Source of the DNA: Parabacteroides acidifaciens
GTDB lineage: Bacteria; Bacteroidota; Bacteroidia; Bacteroidales; Tannerellaceae
NCBI RefSeq assembly: GCF_003363715.1
Contig: NZ_QREV01000034.1
Location: 1-51,826 of the forward strand
Reading direction: 5' to 3'
DNA length: 51,826 bases
In this document: positions 16,981-26,500 of the stretch, piece after piece
Numbering within the stretch: position 1 is the stretch's first letter
How the letters are laid out: every line of letters starts with the position of its first letter
The notes under the pieces: model-generated
What the model was told of the DNA's origin: nothing
Database searches by the model: none
Seen by the model: the letters and a program-made list of their open reading frames with translations, nothing else
Translations under genes and position numbers: made by a program

Positions 16981-17964
16981 CTAATAGAGGACAAAAGAAC
17001 CGTCCCCATAAAAGCAAGGAGTCTGCTCTTGATAGATTTTTTTGGAGTTTTCTGAAACATTTGAGTAAATATACCGATATAATTCATCGGCCGTCACATG
17101 CCCGTCCTGATTCATATCCGCTCTCCCACGCAACCCCATTGCCAGAAAATAAGTAAATAATCCGGTACGCGCTTCATCCAACACTAATGAAGCCTGATTG
17201 GTTGCAGACGAAGTAAACACTCTGAAATTCGGATTCCGGAGCCAAGGCTGGAAAAGCAAAGGTCTTACTTTTACCCCTTTGGTTTGCATAAGATTTAGAG
17301 GAGAACCCGCTTGCGAGAACTTACCTAACCCGCTGAAACAGGCATCAATAAAGACTGTTGTACTCTTCGTCGGCAGCTTATCCAGCTGTTCGAACAGAGC
17401 GTTCAGGCTATAACCCTGTTTCTCTATCAGCCTCATTTTGCTGTCTACAGGAAGCATATAAACATCTTTTCCATCGGCAGCCGAAACACCGTGACCCGAA
17501 TAATAGACAAACAAATCGGTCTTTCCTTTTTCAATTATCCGGGATAATTCACCTTCTTCGGCATTGAATAAATTCTCAAAAAAGAACCCGGACACCTCTT
17601 TGTTTTTATGGACAATAACCTTGTCAACCCCCAATAAAGCTTTAAAATAACGGGAAATCAGTTCCGCATCATGAGCGGCATAAGGTGCAGCCGGAATAAA
17701 GTCATATTGCTCCACTCCTATTATAACCGCCACTGAATAAGGACGTACAGTCACATCTTCCGGTAATGAATCCAGGTCAGCAACCTGTATGGACGATACA
17801 TAATTGTTCTTCAATGAGCCTCCCGGCACATTCGACTTTGAAGACGGTTCAACCATGCTGAACTGCACCGGAACGGAACGGCCGGATATCTTCTTTTGCG
17901 CTGTAGCTTCCGGTAAACAACCCAAACAGAGCAATAGTATAAATGATAATATTAATTTCTCCAT
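16981..17964 (-). CDS. Exported caspase-like (peptidase C14) protease
   Basis: The 327-residue product has an N-terminal signal peptide (KLILSFILLLCLGCLPEATAQ) and a caspase/metacaspase p20 fold: SVAVIIGVEQYDF as the first strand, FVYYSGHGV with catalytic His158, and FIDACFSGLG with catalytic Cys209. It should cleave peptide bonds in the periplasm or outside the cell; specificity is unknown. The C-terminal part contains DMNQDGHVTADELYRYI, an EF-hand-like calcium loop, which hints at calcium dependence. The ATG at 17964 is preferred because AAGAAGA precedes it and the hydrophobic signal starts there. It is the last gene of a six-gene operon, 13 bases after the transglutaminase-like gene. Confidence 0.87.
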   Translation of the reverse strand: MEKLILSFILLLCLGCLPEATAQKKISGRSVPVQFSMVEPSSKSNVPGGSLKNNYVSSIQVADLDSLPEDVTVRPYSVAVIIGVEQYDFIPAAPYAAHDAELISRYFKALLGVDKVIVHKNKEVSGFFFENLFNAEEGELSRIIEKGKTDLFVYYSGHGVSAADGKDVYMLPVDSKMRLIEKQGYSLNALFEQLDKLPTKSTTVFIDACFSGLGKFSQAGSPLNLMQTKGVKVRPLLFQPWLRNPNFRVFTSSATNQASLVLDEARTGLFTYFLAMGLRGRADMNQDGHVTADELYRYIYSNVSENSKKIYQEQTPCFYGDGSFVLY

Positions 17965-17977
17965 TCTTCTTTTTCTT

Positions 17978-19321
17978 TCATTTGAAATACGAAACAATAA
18001 CAGGCTTTAAAGAAGCACAGGCCGGTATTACTTTTCCCGGTGCAGCACCTTTATAAGAAGGGTCGCAAATCATATATTCTTTATTCCGGTACTTCAACGT
18101 CCCACCCTTATATCCGGGACGGCTTTCAACTGCAAGAGCCACATGAGCGGGATAATATAAGACCAAGACGTCACCGCCCACATACCGCCGTATCAACCAC
18201 GACAAAAATACAGATAAATCTTCACAATCCGCATAGGGGTAAAAGGCTGTTTCTTCCGGAAAATAATAAACCTCCGAGCCATGTACCTCTATATCGGGTT
18301 TATGCGTAAACGTATGCTGGACAAAATTCAGCAGCCACGTAATCTGTTCCAAGCCCGGTTTTCCCTCCAAATGATTCTTGACAACCGTATCCATATATCC
18401 GGCAAAAGCTTCGGAAGGGGACGAACTGAAATAAACAGATAAATTACAGAACGGATATGTAGCATAAAAATTAAGCAGATTCCGGTTTACATGCTTTACG
18501 TTATCTTCCGGGAACACTAATGCATCCCGTATCTTCAATGATACGAGATGTTCCGCCTTCGGATAGTCGGAAGATATAGAATAAAGTTTCTTCAAATGTC
18601 CGGAACCAGCATCCAACACATAATATTTTTCTTCTCCCACCCGGATAAACGGAAGCCTGTAAACCTCTTCGGCAAAAGGAAGCAGCAAGACCAGCGAGGC
18701 TTTCCCCGTCCGGCCGATTTTTACTCTGTAACCGGCGTTGCTCAATGTATAAAATAAGAATAAGGTCCGTTCCCGTTGTGAATATGATGTATATTGTTGT
18801 TGGCTAATCTGTTTAAGCAACTGATAATTGCCCCAGTCATTCAAATGCAGTTTCCGGGAATATCCCCGATAAGTTCCAAAAAAAGAAGTAAAATCTTCTG
18901 CTGCCAGCTTCCGCCACCCGTCTGCCACTGCCTTTTCCGACAATCCGGACAGAGACAAAGACTTTGCCGGTAAAACAGGCAGTTGCAAGGTACATCCGAA
19001 AAAAGTGTTATGCGGACTACCCGCTGTTTTCTCTTCCATCACCTGAATTGATGACGGAGCAAGAGCACTCTCACCGCCTCCTGCATAAACGGGAGGTTCC
19101 GTTCCTTCATACACCGTAAACTCCTGCCACGCCTGTTCCAGATAATCGGCAAAATCACGGTTTATGCTATCTTGAAAAGTATAAAAGTCCTCTTCTATAG
19201 CAGATAAATAATTTTCAAAATCGTCCTCCGCACTCACTTGGGCAGTGAGGGAGTCCGTATGCCCGACACTCCACAAGCTAACAATCAAAAACCAGCCATA
19301 TAAAGAAAGACTTTTCCCCAT
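17978..19321 (-). CDS. Exported transglutaminase-like protein
   Basis: The 447-residue protein has a signal peptide of about 28 residues ending near DSLTAQ. The C-terminal third has the order of a transglutaminase-like Cys-His-Asp triad: Cys366 in YADCEDLSVF, His393 in YPAHVALAV and Asp420 in MICDPSYKG. Bacterial members of this fold act as peptidases or crosslinkers in the envelope. The N-terminal 340 residues are beta-rich with no domain I recognise (YRVKIGRTGKASLVLLL, EKYYVLDAGSGHLKKLY). It lies 8 bases after the DUF4384 gene and is cotranscribed with the caspase-like gene. Family assignment rests on the motif order and spacing. Confidence 0.72.
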   Translation of the reverse strand: MGKSLSLYGWFLIVSLWSVGHTDSLTAQVSAEDDFENYLSAIEEDFYTFQDSINRDFADYLEQAWQEFTVYEGTEPPVYAGGGESALAPSSIQVMEEKTAGSPHNTFFGCTLQLPVLPAKSLSLSGLSEKAVADGWRKLAAEDFTSFFGTYRGYSRKLHLNDWGNYQLLKQISQQQYTSYSQRERTLFLFYTLSNAGYRVKIGRTGKASLVLLLPFAEEVYRLPFIRVGEEKYYVLDAGSGHLKKLYSISSDYPKAEHLVSLKIRDALVFPEDNVKHVNRNLLNFYATYPFCNLSVYFSSSPSEAFAGYMDTVVKNHLEGKPGLEQITWLLNFVQHTFTHKPDIEVHGSEVYYFPEETAFYPYADCEDLSVFLSWLIRRYVGGDVLVLYYPAHVALAVESRPGYKGGTLKYRNKEYMICDPSYKGAAPGKVIPACASLKPVIVSYFK

Positions 19322-19329
19322 ATCCGCAC

Positions 19330-20304
19330 TTATTCAGAAAGAAAAGAAAAATACTGTTCGCTCTTCTGCCCTTCCGGGATACGGCGCAACCATCCCAAGA
19401 CACCGCTGACTGTCATTTCACCGGTATAAGGGATATCATCCCGGGTAGCGACTACCAGCAATATATTCTGCTCATAACGGGCCGGACGATTCCCTTTCTC
19501 GACACTATAGGCGACCCACTGACTCCGTGGAAACGAATACTCCACTCCTTTCCGGAAGAGAGAACGTTCTTCATATTCACCCGGATATAACAGATCAACG
19601 CCAACAGCGTCAAAAACAAACAGATGGTAATAGCAATCCTGCCCGGCCGTCAGAGAAAAACGCAATGACTCACCCGTACGATACGTATTATTCAAACCAG
19701 TCAAAGTAAAGCTAAATGAACCGGGCTTGGAAGAACATTGTGCAGCCTCAGCCGAGATGACAGCCCAGGCAATCTCACTCGCCCACTTCCGGTCACATCC
19801 CATTACGAGCTGGACTTCCACACTTCCGTCCGAACATTCCTTATACACTTCCATAAGCGGATAGAGATTGGATAGCCGTGTCGTAACCAGGTTCTTACTG
19901 CTTGCAATCGTCTGCATCACCGTATTTCCGTCCGAAGTTTCCATGCGGTTCGTCACAAGTTGTCCGACACGCGTTTCCATCAGTCCGGCCAGCTGCACTT
20001 TTGCCAGACTTTCCGCCTGCATACGGGCAGCATCAAAACTATCGCCTTTCGACCGGACCGAGACAACAAAAAATCGAGCTTCACCCTCGGCGTCTTTTTC
20101 CCGCTGATAACGCCAGGATTCGGCCAGCTGCTCTTCCAACGGGAGCTTTCCGGCCAATGTCCGGTAACCTTCGGTCAGCAGCTGGCGACTTGCTTCCTGC
20201 AATTGCTCGTCTTTCGCAATCCGTACAGTTCCATTTTCCGGTTGCCGGGCCTTACAGGCAAACAGGCATAATAAAACGAACAGGGAAATCCATTTACTCC
20301 GCAT
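19330..20304 (-). CDS. Lipoprotein with LPP20-like N-terminal region and DUF4384 domain
   Basis: The 324-residue product starts with a lipoprotein signal with Cys17 in the lipobox (LCLFAC). A middle region resembles LPP20/FlgO-like proteins (DAARMQAESLAKVQLAGLME, RLSNLYPLMEVYKE). A DUF4384 beta-sandwich follows at about 200-290 (TGESLRFSLTAGQDCYYHL, VDLLYPGEYE). DUF4384 is often found in proteins linked to peptidases and signalling proteins of the bacterial envelope. The ATG at 20304 is preceded by GGAGGAACAGG, one of the strongest ribosome-binding sites here, and overlaps the end of the anti-sigma gene by 11 bases. Confidence 0.78.
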   Translation of the reverse strand: MRSKWISLFVLLCLFACKARQPENGTVRIAKDEQLQEASRQLLTEGYRTLAGKLPLEEQLAESWRYQREKDAEGEARFFVVSVRSKGDSFDAARMQAESLAKVQLAGLMETRVGQLVTNRMETSDGNTVMQTIASSKNLVTTRLSNLYPLMEVYKECSDGSVEVQLVMGCDRKWASEIAWAVISAEAAQCSSKPGSFSFTLTGLNNTYRTGESLRFSLTAGQDCYYHLFVFDAVGVDLLYPGEYEERSLFRKGVEYSFPRSQWVAYSVEKGNRPARYEQNILLVVATRDDIPYTGEMTVSGVLGWLRRIPEGQKSEQYFSFLSE

Positions 20305-20692
20305 CCTGTTCCTCCTTCTCTTTTGTTTCGACAACCGTACTGTCCGTGTCCATCACTACGGAATCGCCCGAATGAAAAACAGGCGGCTCGTTCATCTCCA
20401 AATGCAAGTCTTCATCCGATGGAATATGTGTAAAATAATAACCTCCGCCTGCCAGTAACACCAACAAGCCGGCAACAGCAGCTACACGGGTAAAGAGAGA
20501 GAAGTCTAAACGGCGTGCAGGAGAAACAACCTCTTCCTCCTCATTCGCCAGCCGTCGCATACGCTCCAGCTTTATCCGGCAAGCCTCACAATGAAGCAGA
20601 TGAAACTGAAAAGATGCCGTTTCTTCCGGGCTTAACCTGTTCAGGAAATAATCCTGCAACTGCTTATCTTTATGTTCTTTACAATCATCCAT
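20294..20692 (-). CDS. Zinc-finger anti-sigma factor
   Basis: The 132-residue inner-membrane protein has a cytosolic zinc-binding anti-sigma motif H31-x3-C35-x2-C38 (FHLLHCEACR), a transmembrane helix at about 67-87 (LFTRVAAVAGLLVLLAGGGY) and an acidic periplasmic tail of about 45 residues. Such proteins hold an ECF-type sigma factor at the membrane until a signal releases it. Its ATG overlaps the sigma-like gene by 8 bases, supporting a cognate pair. The short periplasmic tail has no recognisable sensor domain, so signal input may come from the exported proteins encoded next to it. Confidence 0.83.
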   Translation of the reverse strand: MDDCKEHKDKQLQDYFLNRLSPEETASFQFHLLHCEACRIKLERMRRLANEEEEVVSPARRLDFSLFTRVAAVAGLLVLLAGGGYYFTHIPSDEDLHLEMNEPPVFHSGDSVVMDTDSTVVETKEKEEQDAE

Positions 20693-21869
20693 GTTTTTTA
20701 TTTCTTTTCAGAAGTTCGACAAAACGCAACTTTAATGTGCGGCGGGTACGGACCACATCCTGTCTCAATTTACCGGCCAGCCGATCTTGCTCTTTACCTG
20801 GCATATCTACCCCTTTTATCGCTGCAATCGCGTCATACGACAATCCTTCCACATAATGGAGAAAAATCAACTCCGTCTTTTCCTCTATATCACGGGTTAG
20901 CTCCGTATACCAAGGTTCCAGCTTATCCCACAGAATGACAGTCAGACAACGTCCGACCTCGTCTTCATTTTCGCAATCGATATCCGCAAGTCCATTCGCC
21001 AGCAAACAGGTCTCCGGAATTTCCTCTCCCGCAGATTGAAACAGATCGGCTGTCACCTCTCCCGTCTCGGTCAGCGAAATATCCGGAAGATTATGTTTCC
21101 GGAATGCTTCCCTGCACTTATTCAAGCAAATGCGAGCAATATAATTACGGAAATGGAGGGAGGTTTCAAATTCAGGAACAGTCTCTCCCATTACCTTATC
21201 ATGCAATAACAAGGAAGTATCACTCCAAGTATCCTGTAAAATCTCCTTTCTATATAGTATTGATACGGATTGCCCGGATGTGACATTCTGAGCTATCTTT
21301 TTTATTTTCAGATATAAACCATTCCAGAATTCCGGATCATCTTTTTTCAACCGGACAAGCAACCCGTCCAAACCGATCGGAAAACGATTCCGGCATGATT
21401 CGCGGCACACCTCCTCCAATTGTGCCGGACTATCGGCCGAGAGAAACCAGGGATAGTCATTCCTGAACAGTTCATCATCCAGCATAGCCGATAGTTTGAA
21501 AGCAAGTGTCTCCGGCGGGACAGCCAGATCTTTATCTATCGTAGGCTCTTTGCACTGTTCACGCAGATATCCTGTAATCCGCTTCTTTAAATAAAACAGG
21601 AAACGTCTGAAAGGCGCATTCAATCCTTCCCTACGAATAAAACCGGCATAGTCCAACTGTTTATAAAACAAATGCAGCACCTCTTTACGCCAAGCAGAAA
21701 ATCGGGTATAATCGTTAAAGACAAAAGAATCAACCTTTCCCAATAGTGGCAATAGCCGTTCAACCCCCTCTTCGACAGAAGAAAGCAAACCGAATCCGAT
21801 CAATTGATAGGCTTCACATTCCTTTCGGATCAATTCTGTTATCACTTCCCGCTCCGTCATTCCCTGCAT
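20685..21869 (-). CDS. Sigma-70-like RNA polymerase factor with long N-terminal extension
   Basis: The 394-residue protein is about twice the length of a normal ECF sigma factor. The C-terminal half resembles sigma region 2 (YLKIKKIAQNVTSG, RKEILQDTWSDTSLLLHD, FRNYIARICLNKCREAF) and region 4 (EEKTELIFLHYVEGLSYDAI). The first 170 residues are helical and unrecognised (RFSAWRKEVLHLFYKQLDYA). It partners with the anti-sigma gene, overlapping by 8 bases, and its ATG shares one base with the stop of the preceding gene (TAATG). The operon promoter is of the housekeeping type, so self-activation is not evident. Target promoters are unknown. Confidence 0.7.
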   Translation of the reverse strand: MQGMTEREVITELIRKECEAYQLIGFGLLSSVEEGVERLLPLLGKVDSFVFNDYTRFSAWRKEVLHLFYKQLDYAGFIRREGLNAPFRRFLFYLKKRITGYLREQCKEPTIDKDLAVPPETLAFKLSAMLDDELFRNDYPWFLSADSPAQLEEVCRESCRNRFPIGLDGLLVRLKKDDPEFWNGLYLKIKKIAQNVTSGQSVSILYRKEILQDTWSDTSLLLHDKVMGETVPEFETSLHFRNYIARICLNKCREAFRKHNLPDISLTETGEVTADLFQSAGEEIPETCLLANGLADIDCENEDEVGRCLTVILWDKLEPWYTELTRDIEEKTELIFLHYVEGLSYDAIAAIKGVDMPGKEQDRLAGKLRQDVVRTRRTLKLRFVELLKRNKKHG

Positions 21870-22714
21870 TAAAAAAAGAATCCGACAGCACCGTTTACTT
21901 CAAAGAAAGAAAATGCTACTGTATTCATACCCAAAGATACAGCAAGTTTCTTATACCGGAAAATACCTCCCAACTCAGCCTCAACACCTTCCGCACTGTT
22001 TTGTGTGTTGACAGCCCACAGATCACCGGTCCGCTGCTCATTCGAATAGTCGAACGTTTCCGCATGCCATATTAAGCGCCGGTATCCGTAGCCGGCTCCG
22101 GCATATAGATAAAGAAAGCCGACAGGCCGGTACAGTACCCCGCCGGTTATTCCCAAACGGCTCCGTTTCGCGGTTTTATCAACCACATAATAATCAGTTT
22201 CCCCCTTATAATTGAAAACGCCTGAATTATCACAAGTATAAGGCGCATCGTCAAAAGAGAAATTTGTTTTCCCCCTTACATAGCCACCCCAACGGGCCAC
22301 ACGCCCATACATCAGGCCAAAACAGGACGAACCGGAGACATTATACATCAGCAGATTTTCCATCTTCTGTTTTTCCTTTACCACTTCTCCCCTCAGTTCA
22401 AAGACAATTTGCCCCTCCAGCTGACCCATCTCGTCCATCGCCTGCCAGATAACCGTCTTCTCTCCGTTGGTCTCCACCTTCCCGATATCCCCCTGTACCT
22501 GTACCAAAGGACCGGCAAAACTCTCCCCTCCATTCGTGCTGACATACAAATTCAAAGCCGCAAACGAATCAAACGGCAGACGACCCAACGTATAATGCAC
22601 CTGCACCGCCCGCCCGAAAGGCTCGAAACGGACGTTGGTAATACGTTGCGCATGAGATTGCCCCATCACAAACCAGCTAAAAAAGCAAATGATCCAAATT
22701 ATCTTATTTTTCAT
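21869..22714 (-). CDS. Exported protein with Ig-like N-terminal domain and probable beta-barrel
   Basis: The 281-residue protein starts with a signal peptide (IIWIICFFSWFVMGQSHAQ). Residues about 22-110 look like a fibronectin/Ig-like beta domain (FEPFGRAVQVHYTLGRLPF, YVSTNGGESFAGPLVQV). Residues 118-281 alternate hydrophobic and polar residues and glycine, ending in EVNGAVGFFF, typical of an outer-membrane barrel with a C-terminal phenylalanine. It is the first gene of the sigma/caspase operon and is followed by the sigma-like gene with a TAATG overlap. It may be the surface component or sensor of the system; this is inference. Confidence 0.7.
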   Translation of the reverse strand: MKNKIIWIICFFSWFVMGQSHAQRITNVRFEPFGRAVQVHYTLGRLPFDSFAALNLYVSTNGGESFAGPLVQVQGDIGKVETNGEKTVIWQAMDEMGQLEGQIVFELRGEVVKEKQKMENLLMYNVSGSSCFGLMYGRVARWGGYVRGKTNFSFDDAPYTCDNSGVFNYKGETDYYVVDKTAKRSRLGITGGVLYRPVGFLYLYAGAGYGYRRLIWHAETFDYSNEQRTGDLWAVNTQNSAEGVEAELGGIFRYKKLAVSLGMNTVAFSFFEVNGAVGFFF

Positions 22715-22748
22715 ATATTAAGAGACAAAAGTAGTGGAAATATATGAA
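22710..22748. promoter_or_regulatory. Inverted repeat bracketing the operon promoter, possible operator
   Basis: TTCATATAT at 22710-22718 and ATATATGAA at 22740-22748 are perfect 9-base inverted copies separated by 21 bases. The centre, 22729, falls inside the -7 box of the minus-strand promoter. The left arm overlaps the start codon. AT-richness makes chance occurrence possible. Confidence 0.4.
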
Positions 22749-22757
22749 GTTAACAAA
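22726..22757 (-). promoter_or_regulatory. Promoter of the sigma/caspase operon
   Basis: On the minus strand, TTTG at 22757-22754 and TACTTTTG at 22733-22726 are separated by 20 bases, a good match to the Bacteroidetes primary sigma factor. The start codon at 22714 is only 11 bases downstream of the box. Confidence 0.75.
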
Positions 22758-22876
22758 GAGACCAATCAATCACTTACTTCTTAACAACACGTCCCATTCG
22801 GCATACAGCTGTTAAGAATCATGCAAGAGAAGCCTATTTCTTATTTTACATCAAGATTTATCCTATATATATGCCC

Positions 22877-22884
22877 TATTTTTG
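22877..22884 (+). promoter_or_regulatory. Promoter -7 box of the tubulin-like operon
   Basis: TATTTTTG matches TAnnTTTG and lies 23 bases before the ATG at 22908. It lies downstream of the in-frame ATG at 22821, which argues that 22908 is the real start. The -33 element is weak. Confidence 0.6.
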
Positions 22885-22907
22885 CAAATTATAATATTAC
22901 AAAAAAG

Positions 22908-23495
22908 ATGTTTTCTTTTATTGGAGATATAATCGGATGTATTGTATGGGGTATTGCGATAACAACCTTGTTGATCGGGATTGTTATCATAATACCAAAC
23001 TTGCTGTACAACAGATTCCAACTATCACCAGGTAATATCGTATGTATCATTTTAGTCGCCTTTTTCTTTTTATTCCAGTCAAGCTTGCTCGTTGGCGGAG
23101 TCAAAACTAAAAAGTATATTAACACAGCAGGACTGTTCATCCAATCCTTTGCCAACGAAAACAACGTCAATTCCATATCGTCAAACGAGGTGCAACAAAT
23201 CTGTCACAGGCTGACCAGTCAATATCCGGTTCTGGAAAAATATATAGAAAAGATGGAGTCCGACATTACATCTTCACAAACAATCGTTCGCAATTCTGCA
23301 GATTTCACCTATATAATATGTCACAATCTGAAAAATCAAATCAATTATTATATATGGAGAAGGATCGGGTGGATGATAATGGGCATGATAGTTTGTCTGA
23401 TATTGCTATACATCAATAACAAACAGACACACTCAAGAACAACCGGACGCAGGATTTACCAACGGCAATACACCCCAAGAAGAATAAGAAAATGA
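22908..23495 (+). CDS. Small multi-span membrane protein, first gene of tubulin-like operon
   Basis: The 195-residue protein has three or four hydrophobic segments: IIGCIVWGIAITTLLIGIVI, IVCIILVAFFFLFQSSLLVG and, near the C terminus, IGWMIMGMIVCLILLYI. Between the second and third lies a soluble stretch of about 85 residues, and it ends with a very basic tail (RRIYQRQYTPRRIRK). I recognise no family. It lies 24 bases before the tubulin-like gene, so it could be its membrane anchor or receptor; the basic tail is a plausible cytosolic contact. The upstream ATG at 22821 is rejected because the promoter box lies between. Confidence 0.65.
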   Translation: MFSFIGDIIGCIVWGIAITTLLIGIVIIIPNLLYNRFQLSPGNIVCIILVAFFFLFQSSLLVGGVKTKKYINTAGLFIQSFANENNVNSISSNEVQQICHRLTSQYPVLEKYIEKMESDITSSQTIVRNSADFTYIICHNLKNQINYYIWRRIGWMIMGMIVCLILLYINNKQTHSRTTGRRIYQRQYTPRRIRK

Positions 23496-23519
23496 ATATT
23501 TAAACTTAATAATTATATC

Positions 23520-26500
23520 ATGGAACATTTAGATCCCAAAAGTCCGAATCATATATTGATCGGTTTAGGAGGTACAGGTGGGAAAGTGCTCAAAGCCATC
23601 CGTAAAAGATTATTTCAGGAATTTCCTAATGAAGAAGATCGCAGCAAACTTTCTATCGGATTTATATATGTGGATTCCACGCGTGAGATGATGAACCCAA
23701 ACGATCCTACATTCAGGGTTTTAGGAAAAGATGCATCATTTACTGAAAGTGAATTTGTGGATATCAAATCTGTCGATCTTAATCAAATACTTGACAATCT
23801 GTCTAATTATCCAGGCTTGAAATATATTGTCAAGAATGGCAATTCCATGAAAAACACATTGGGAGAAGTCGGTAAAGCGGCAGGCCAGAAACGACGTGCC
23901 GGACGCATTTTGTTTGCAGCCAACTGCAATAAATTTCTTTCCGCACTGAACGCGCAATATAACAAAGTTGTAAATATTTCAAAAGACAATAAAGTCAACC
24001 TCCATGTATTTACAGGATTAGCCGGAGGGACCGGCTCAGGTGCCATTATTGACGTCATAGCCCAAATCAGAGCGCAACAAGTATTTAAGCATGCGGAACT
24101 GACAGTCTATGCAATGGTACCCGAACTTACTATTCCGGAAGGATGTCAGGCCGGAAGATACCATCAAAACGGATATGCCGCGCTTAAGGAGTTGAGTGCG
24201 CTCAATGCAGGCCGCTTCTTACCAAGTGACGTGATCAATGGTAATGAACATGTAAATATCGATACCACACCACTAAAGCAGTTCGGACTGGTTTTATACT
24301 CCAATATCAACGAAAACGGACTTAGCGTAAACTCTTTTACCGAACTTCCCCAGTTATTAGCAGATATGGTGTATTTCAGGCTTTTCTTAGAAGAAAAAAA
24401 TACTATAACTGATGATTTCATTCATTCACTGGAATCTGAAAATTACAATGATTTCCTCATTGAATACAGCGCTAAATCAAAAGGATTGGACAAAGAGAGA
24501 GCAAGAACAAAAGGAATTAGCACCTTCGGTATCAAGCGAATCATTTATCCGGAGAAACGAATCTTGGAACATATTACTTATTCCATTGGCCAACGGATTC
24601 TTAGGCAAATGCAATACAATAACTTCAAAGAAGATTTCGGATTCGTAGCAGAAGGAAACCCTATCGATTACCGAGAAAAATATATCGACGGAAAAGAGGG
24701 AGATAGAAATCTGCGTGAATGGCTTTTAGATGACAGCCATTTACAACTGGAAGAAAAAATCTTTGACACAGACAAGAATTGTGAGAATTTCAATAATTTC
24801 TGGGCTACAGTCACAAATGACTACACGTATGAAAATGCGAAAAAAGTAGACAGCGAGCCGCTTAACTTCTTAGAGGGATATTGTGATGACATTTACAAAC
24901 ACCAATTCAGAAATAAAAAAGGAGTCGAAGAGTATTTCAAAGACAAGAGCGATGACAAACTACTTAAAGAACAAGCCGGATTTATTGTAGAACGAATCGA
25001 AAGACACCTCTACACACAATGGTTTGAGGGGCAGTTATCCATGTTCGATCTTTTGAATATCTGCGAAGTCATCCTCAATTACATTAAAAAGAAATTGAAG
25101 GAAATGGAAGGCCGCATTTCCGAATGTGACGATAAAATCAAAAACGGCATACTGGATGCAGACGATATAAAAAGCGAATTCAATAATCTTGGATTATTAC
25201 AACGGGCCGCCGGTAAATCGTCGAAGTTATATTCGGAATTCCAAACTGCGCTTAAAGACATTTATACCATCCGCACACATCGCGTGGCCATGCAGTTCGA
25301 GGGACGCCTTTTGAGTAAATTAAAAGTCGCTTTCGAAGATTTCAGTACAGAGGTCAGTGAGTTTATCGGTAAACTGCTTAGCTCTATGGAAACAGCAGAA
25401 ATTCGTATTTCAGATCGAAACAAAAATATAAAGGGAATCGCAGACCTCTCACAGGTGATTGTAGAAGTGAGTGAGGACGACAAAATGCTCCGTATAGAGA
25501 AAGAGCTTATGCTTGATAGAAGCGTACAAGACACATGGGCGGGATTAGTCAGAAAAGCGATTGCCGGACAACGCACATTCGCACACTTCAATGAATTAGC
25601 GAACGCAACAGACGATAACACCATATTTGAAATTTTCGATACTGTTTTAAGTCCTGTGATTAAAGTCAAACACGATGAGAATTATAAGAATGACCGTGTT
25701 TTAGGGCTCAATGTACTACAACAGCTTCAGAAAGTACTCACAACGGAAGCTGACATTAAGAAGTTTGCACTTAATGTAATAAACCAAAGTGGAACATTCT
25801 TGAAACTTGATGATGGCCAATTAAGTAAGTATATCAAAAACAACCCAAACCCTGTCAGTGAGCCTCACAGCATCAATCGGAAATCCATTCTTATTTCCAT
25901 GCCATCCGATGAAGGCAACGATAGTCTGAAAGCTTTTTCTGAAAAACTAAAAGCCCAATTCAAAAGTGCTTTTGGCAACTCTACAGCGGGATACAACCTG
26001 AAATTCGATACTTCAAGTGAACGTAAAAACGAAATCACGATTGCTTCCGTCAAATGTTGCTTCCCGATACGCGCCATCGAATGGTTGCCGGACTACGAAC
26101 GGGAATACAACAATATGGTCGACAACCCCAACCCTACAGAAGCAAAAGAGGCTCGCATCTTGTTGCACTGTGAAGGAGACGGATCGCTACTGCCGGATTT
26201 GATGGGAGAGAAAAAAGTTACAGCCAATGAAATGATCTCTTATCTTTTTGTAGCTGCCGCTATTAATCTGATCGGTATCAAAGAAAACGAACAAGAAGAA
26301 CGAGGCTGGTGTATTGTCAACAAAGACAAATGGGGATCAGAAATTATCACTTTACTATCGCCACACTTCACGGAAATCATCAATAGCGAAGAGATAGATG
26401 AAGATATTCTGGACAACATCAAAGAGAAAGTTGATGAAGTTTTAAAGAATCCTGATTTGAAAATGAGTGAACGTAAAGAAATGGCAGACCGCATCATCGT

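Noticed and set aside
22821-22907. N-terminal extension of the small membrane protein
   Set aside because: The TAnnTTTG box at 22877-22884 lies inside this stretch, so translation more likely starts at 22908.
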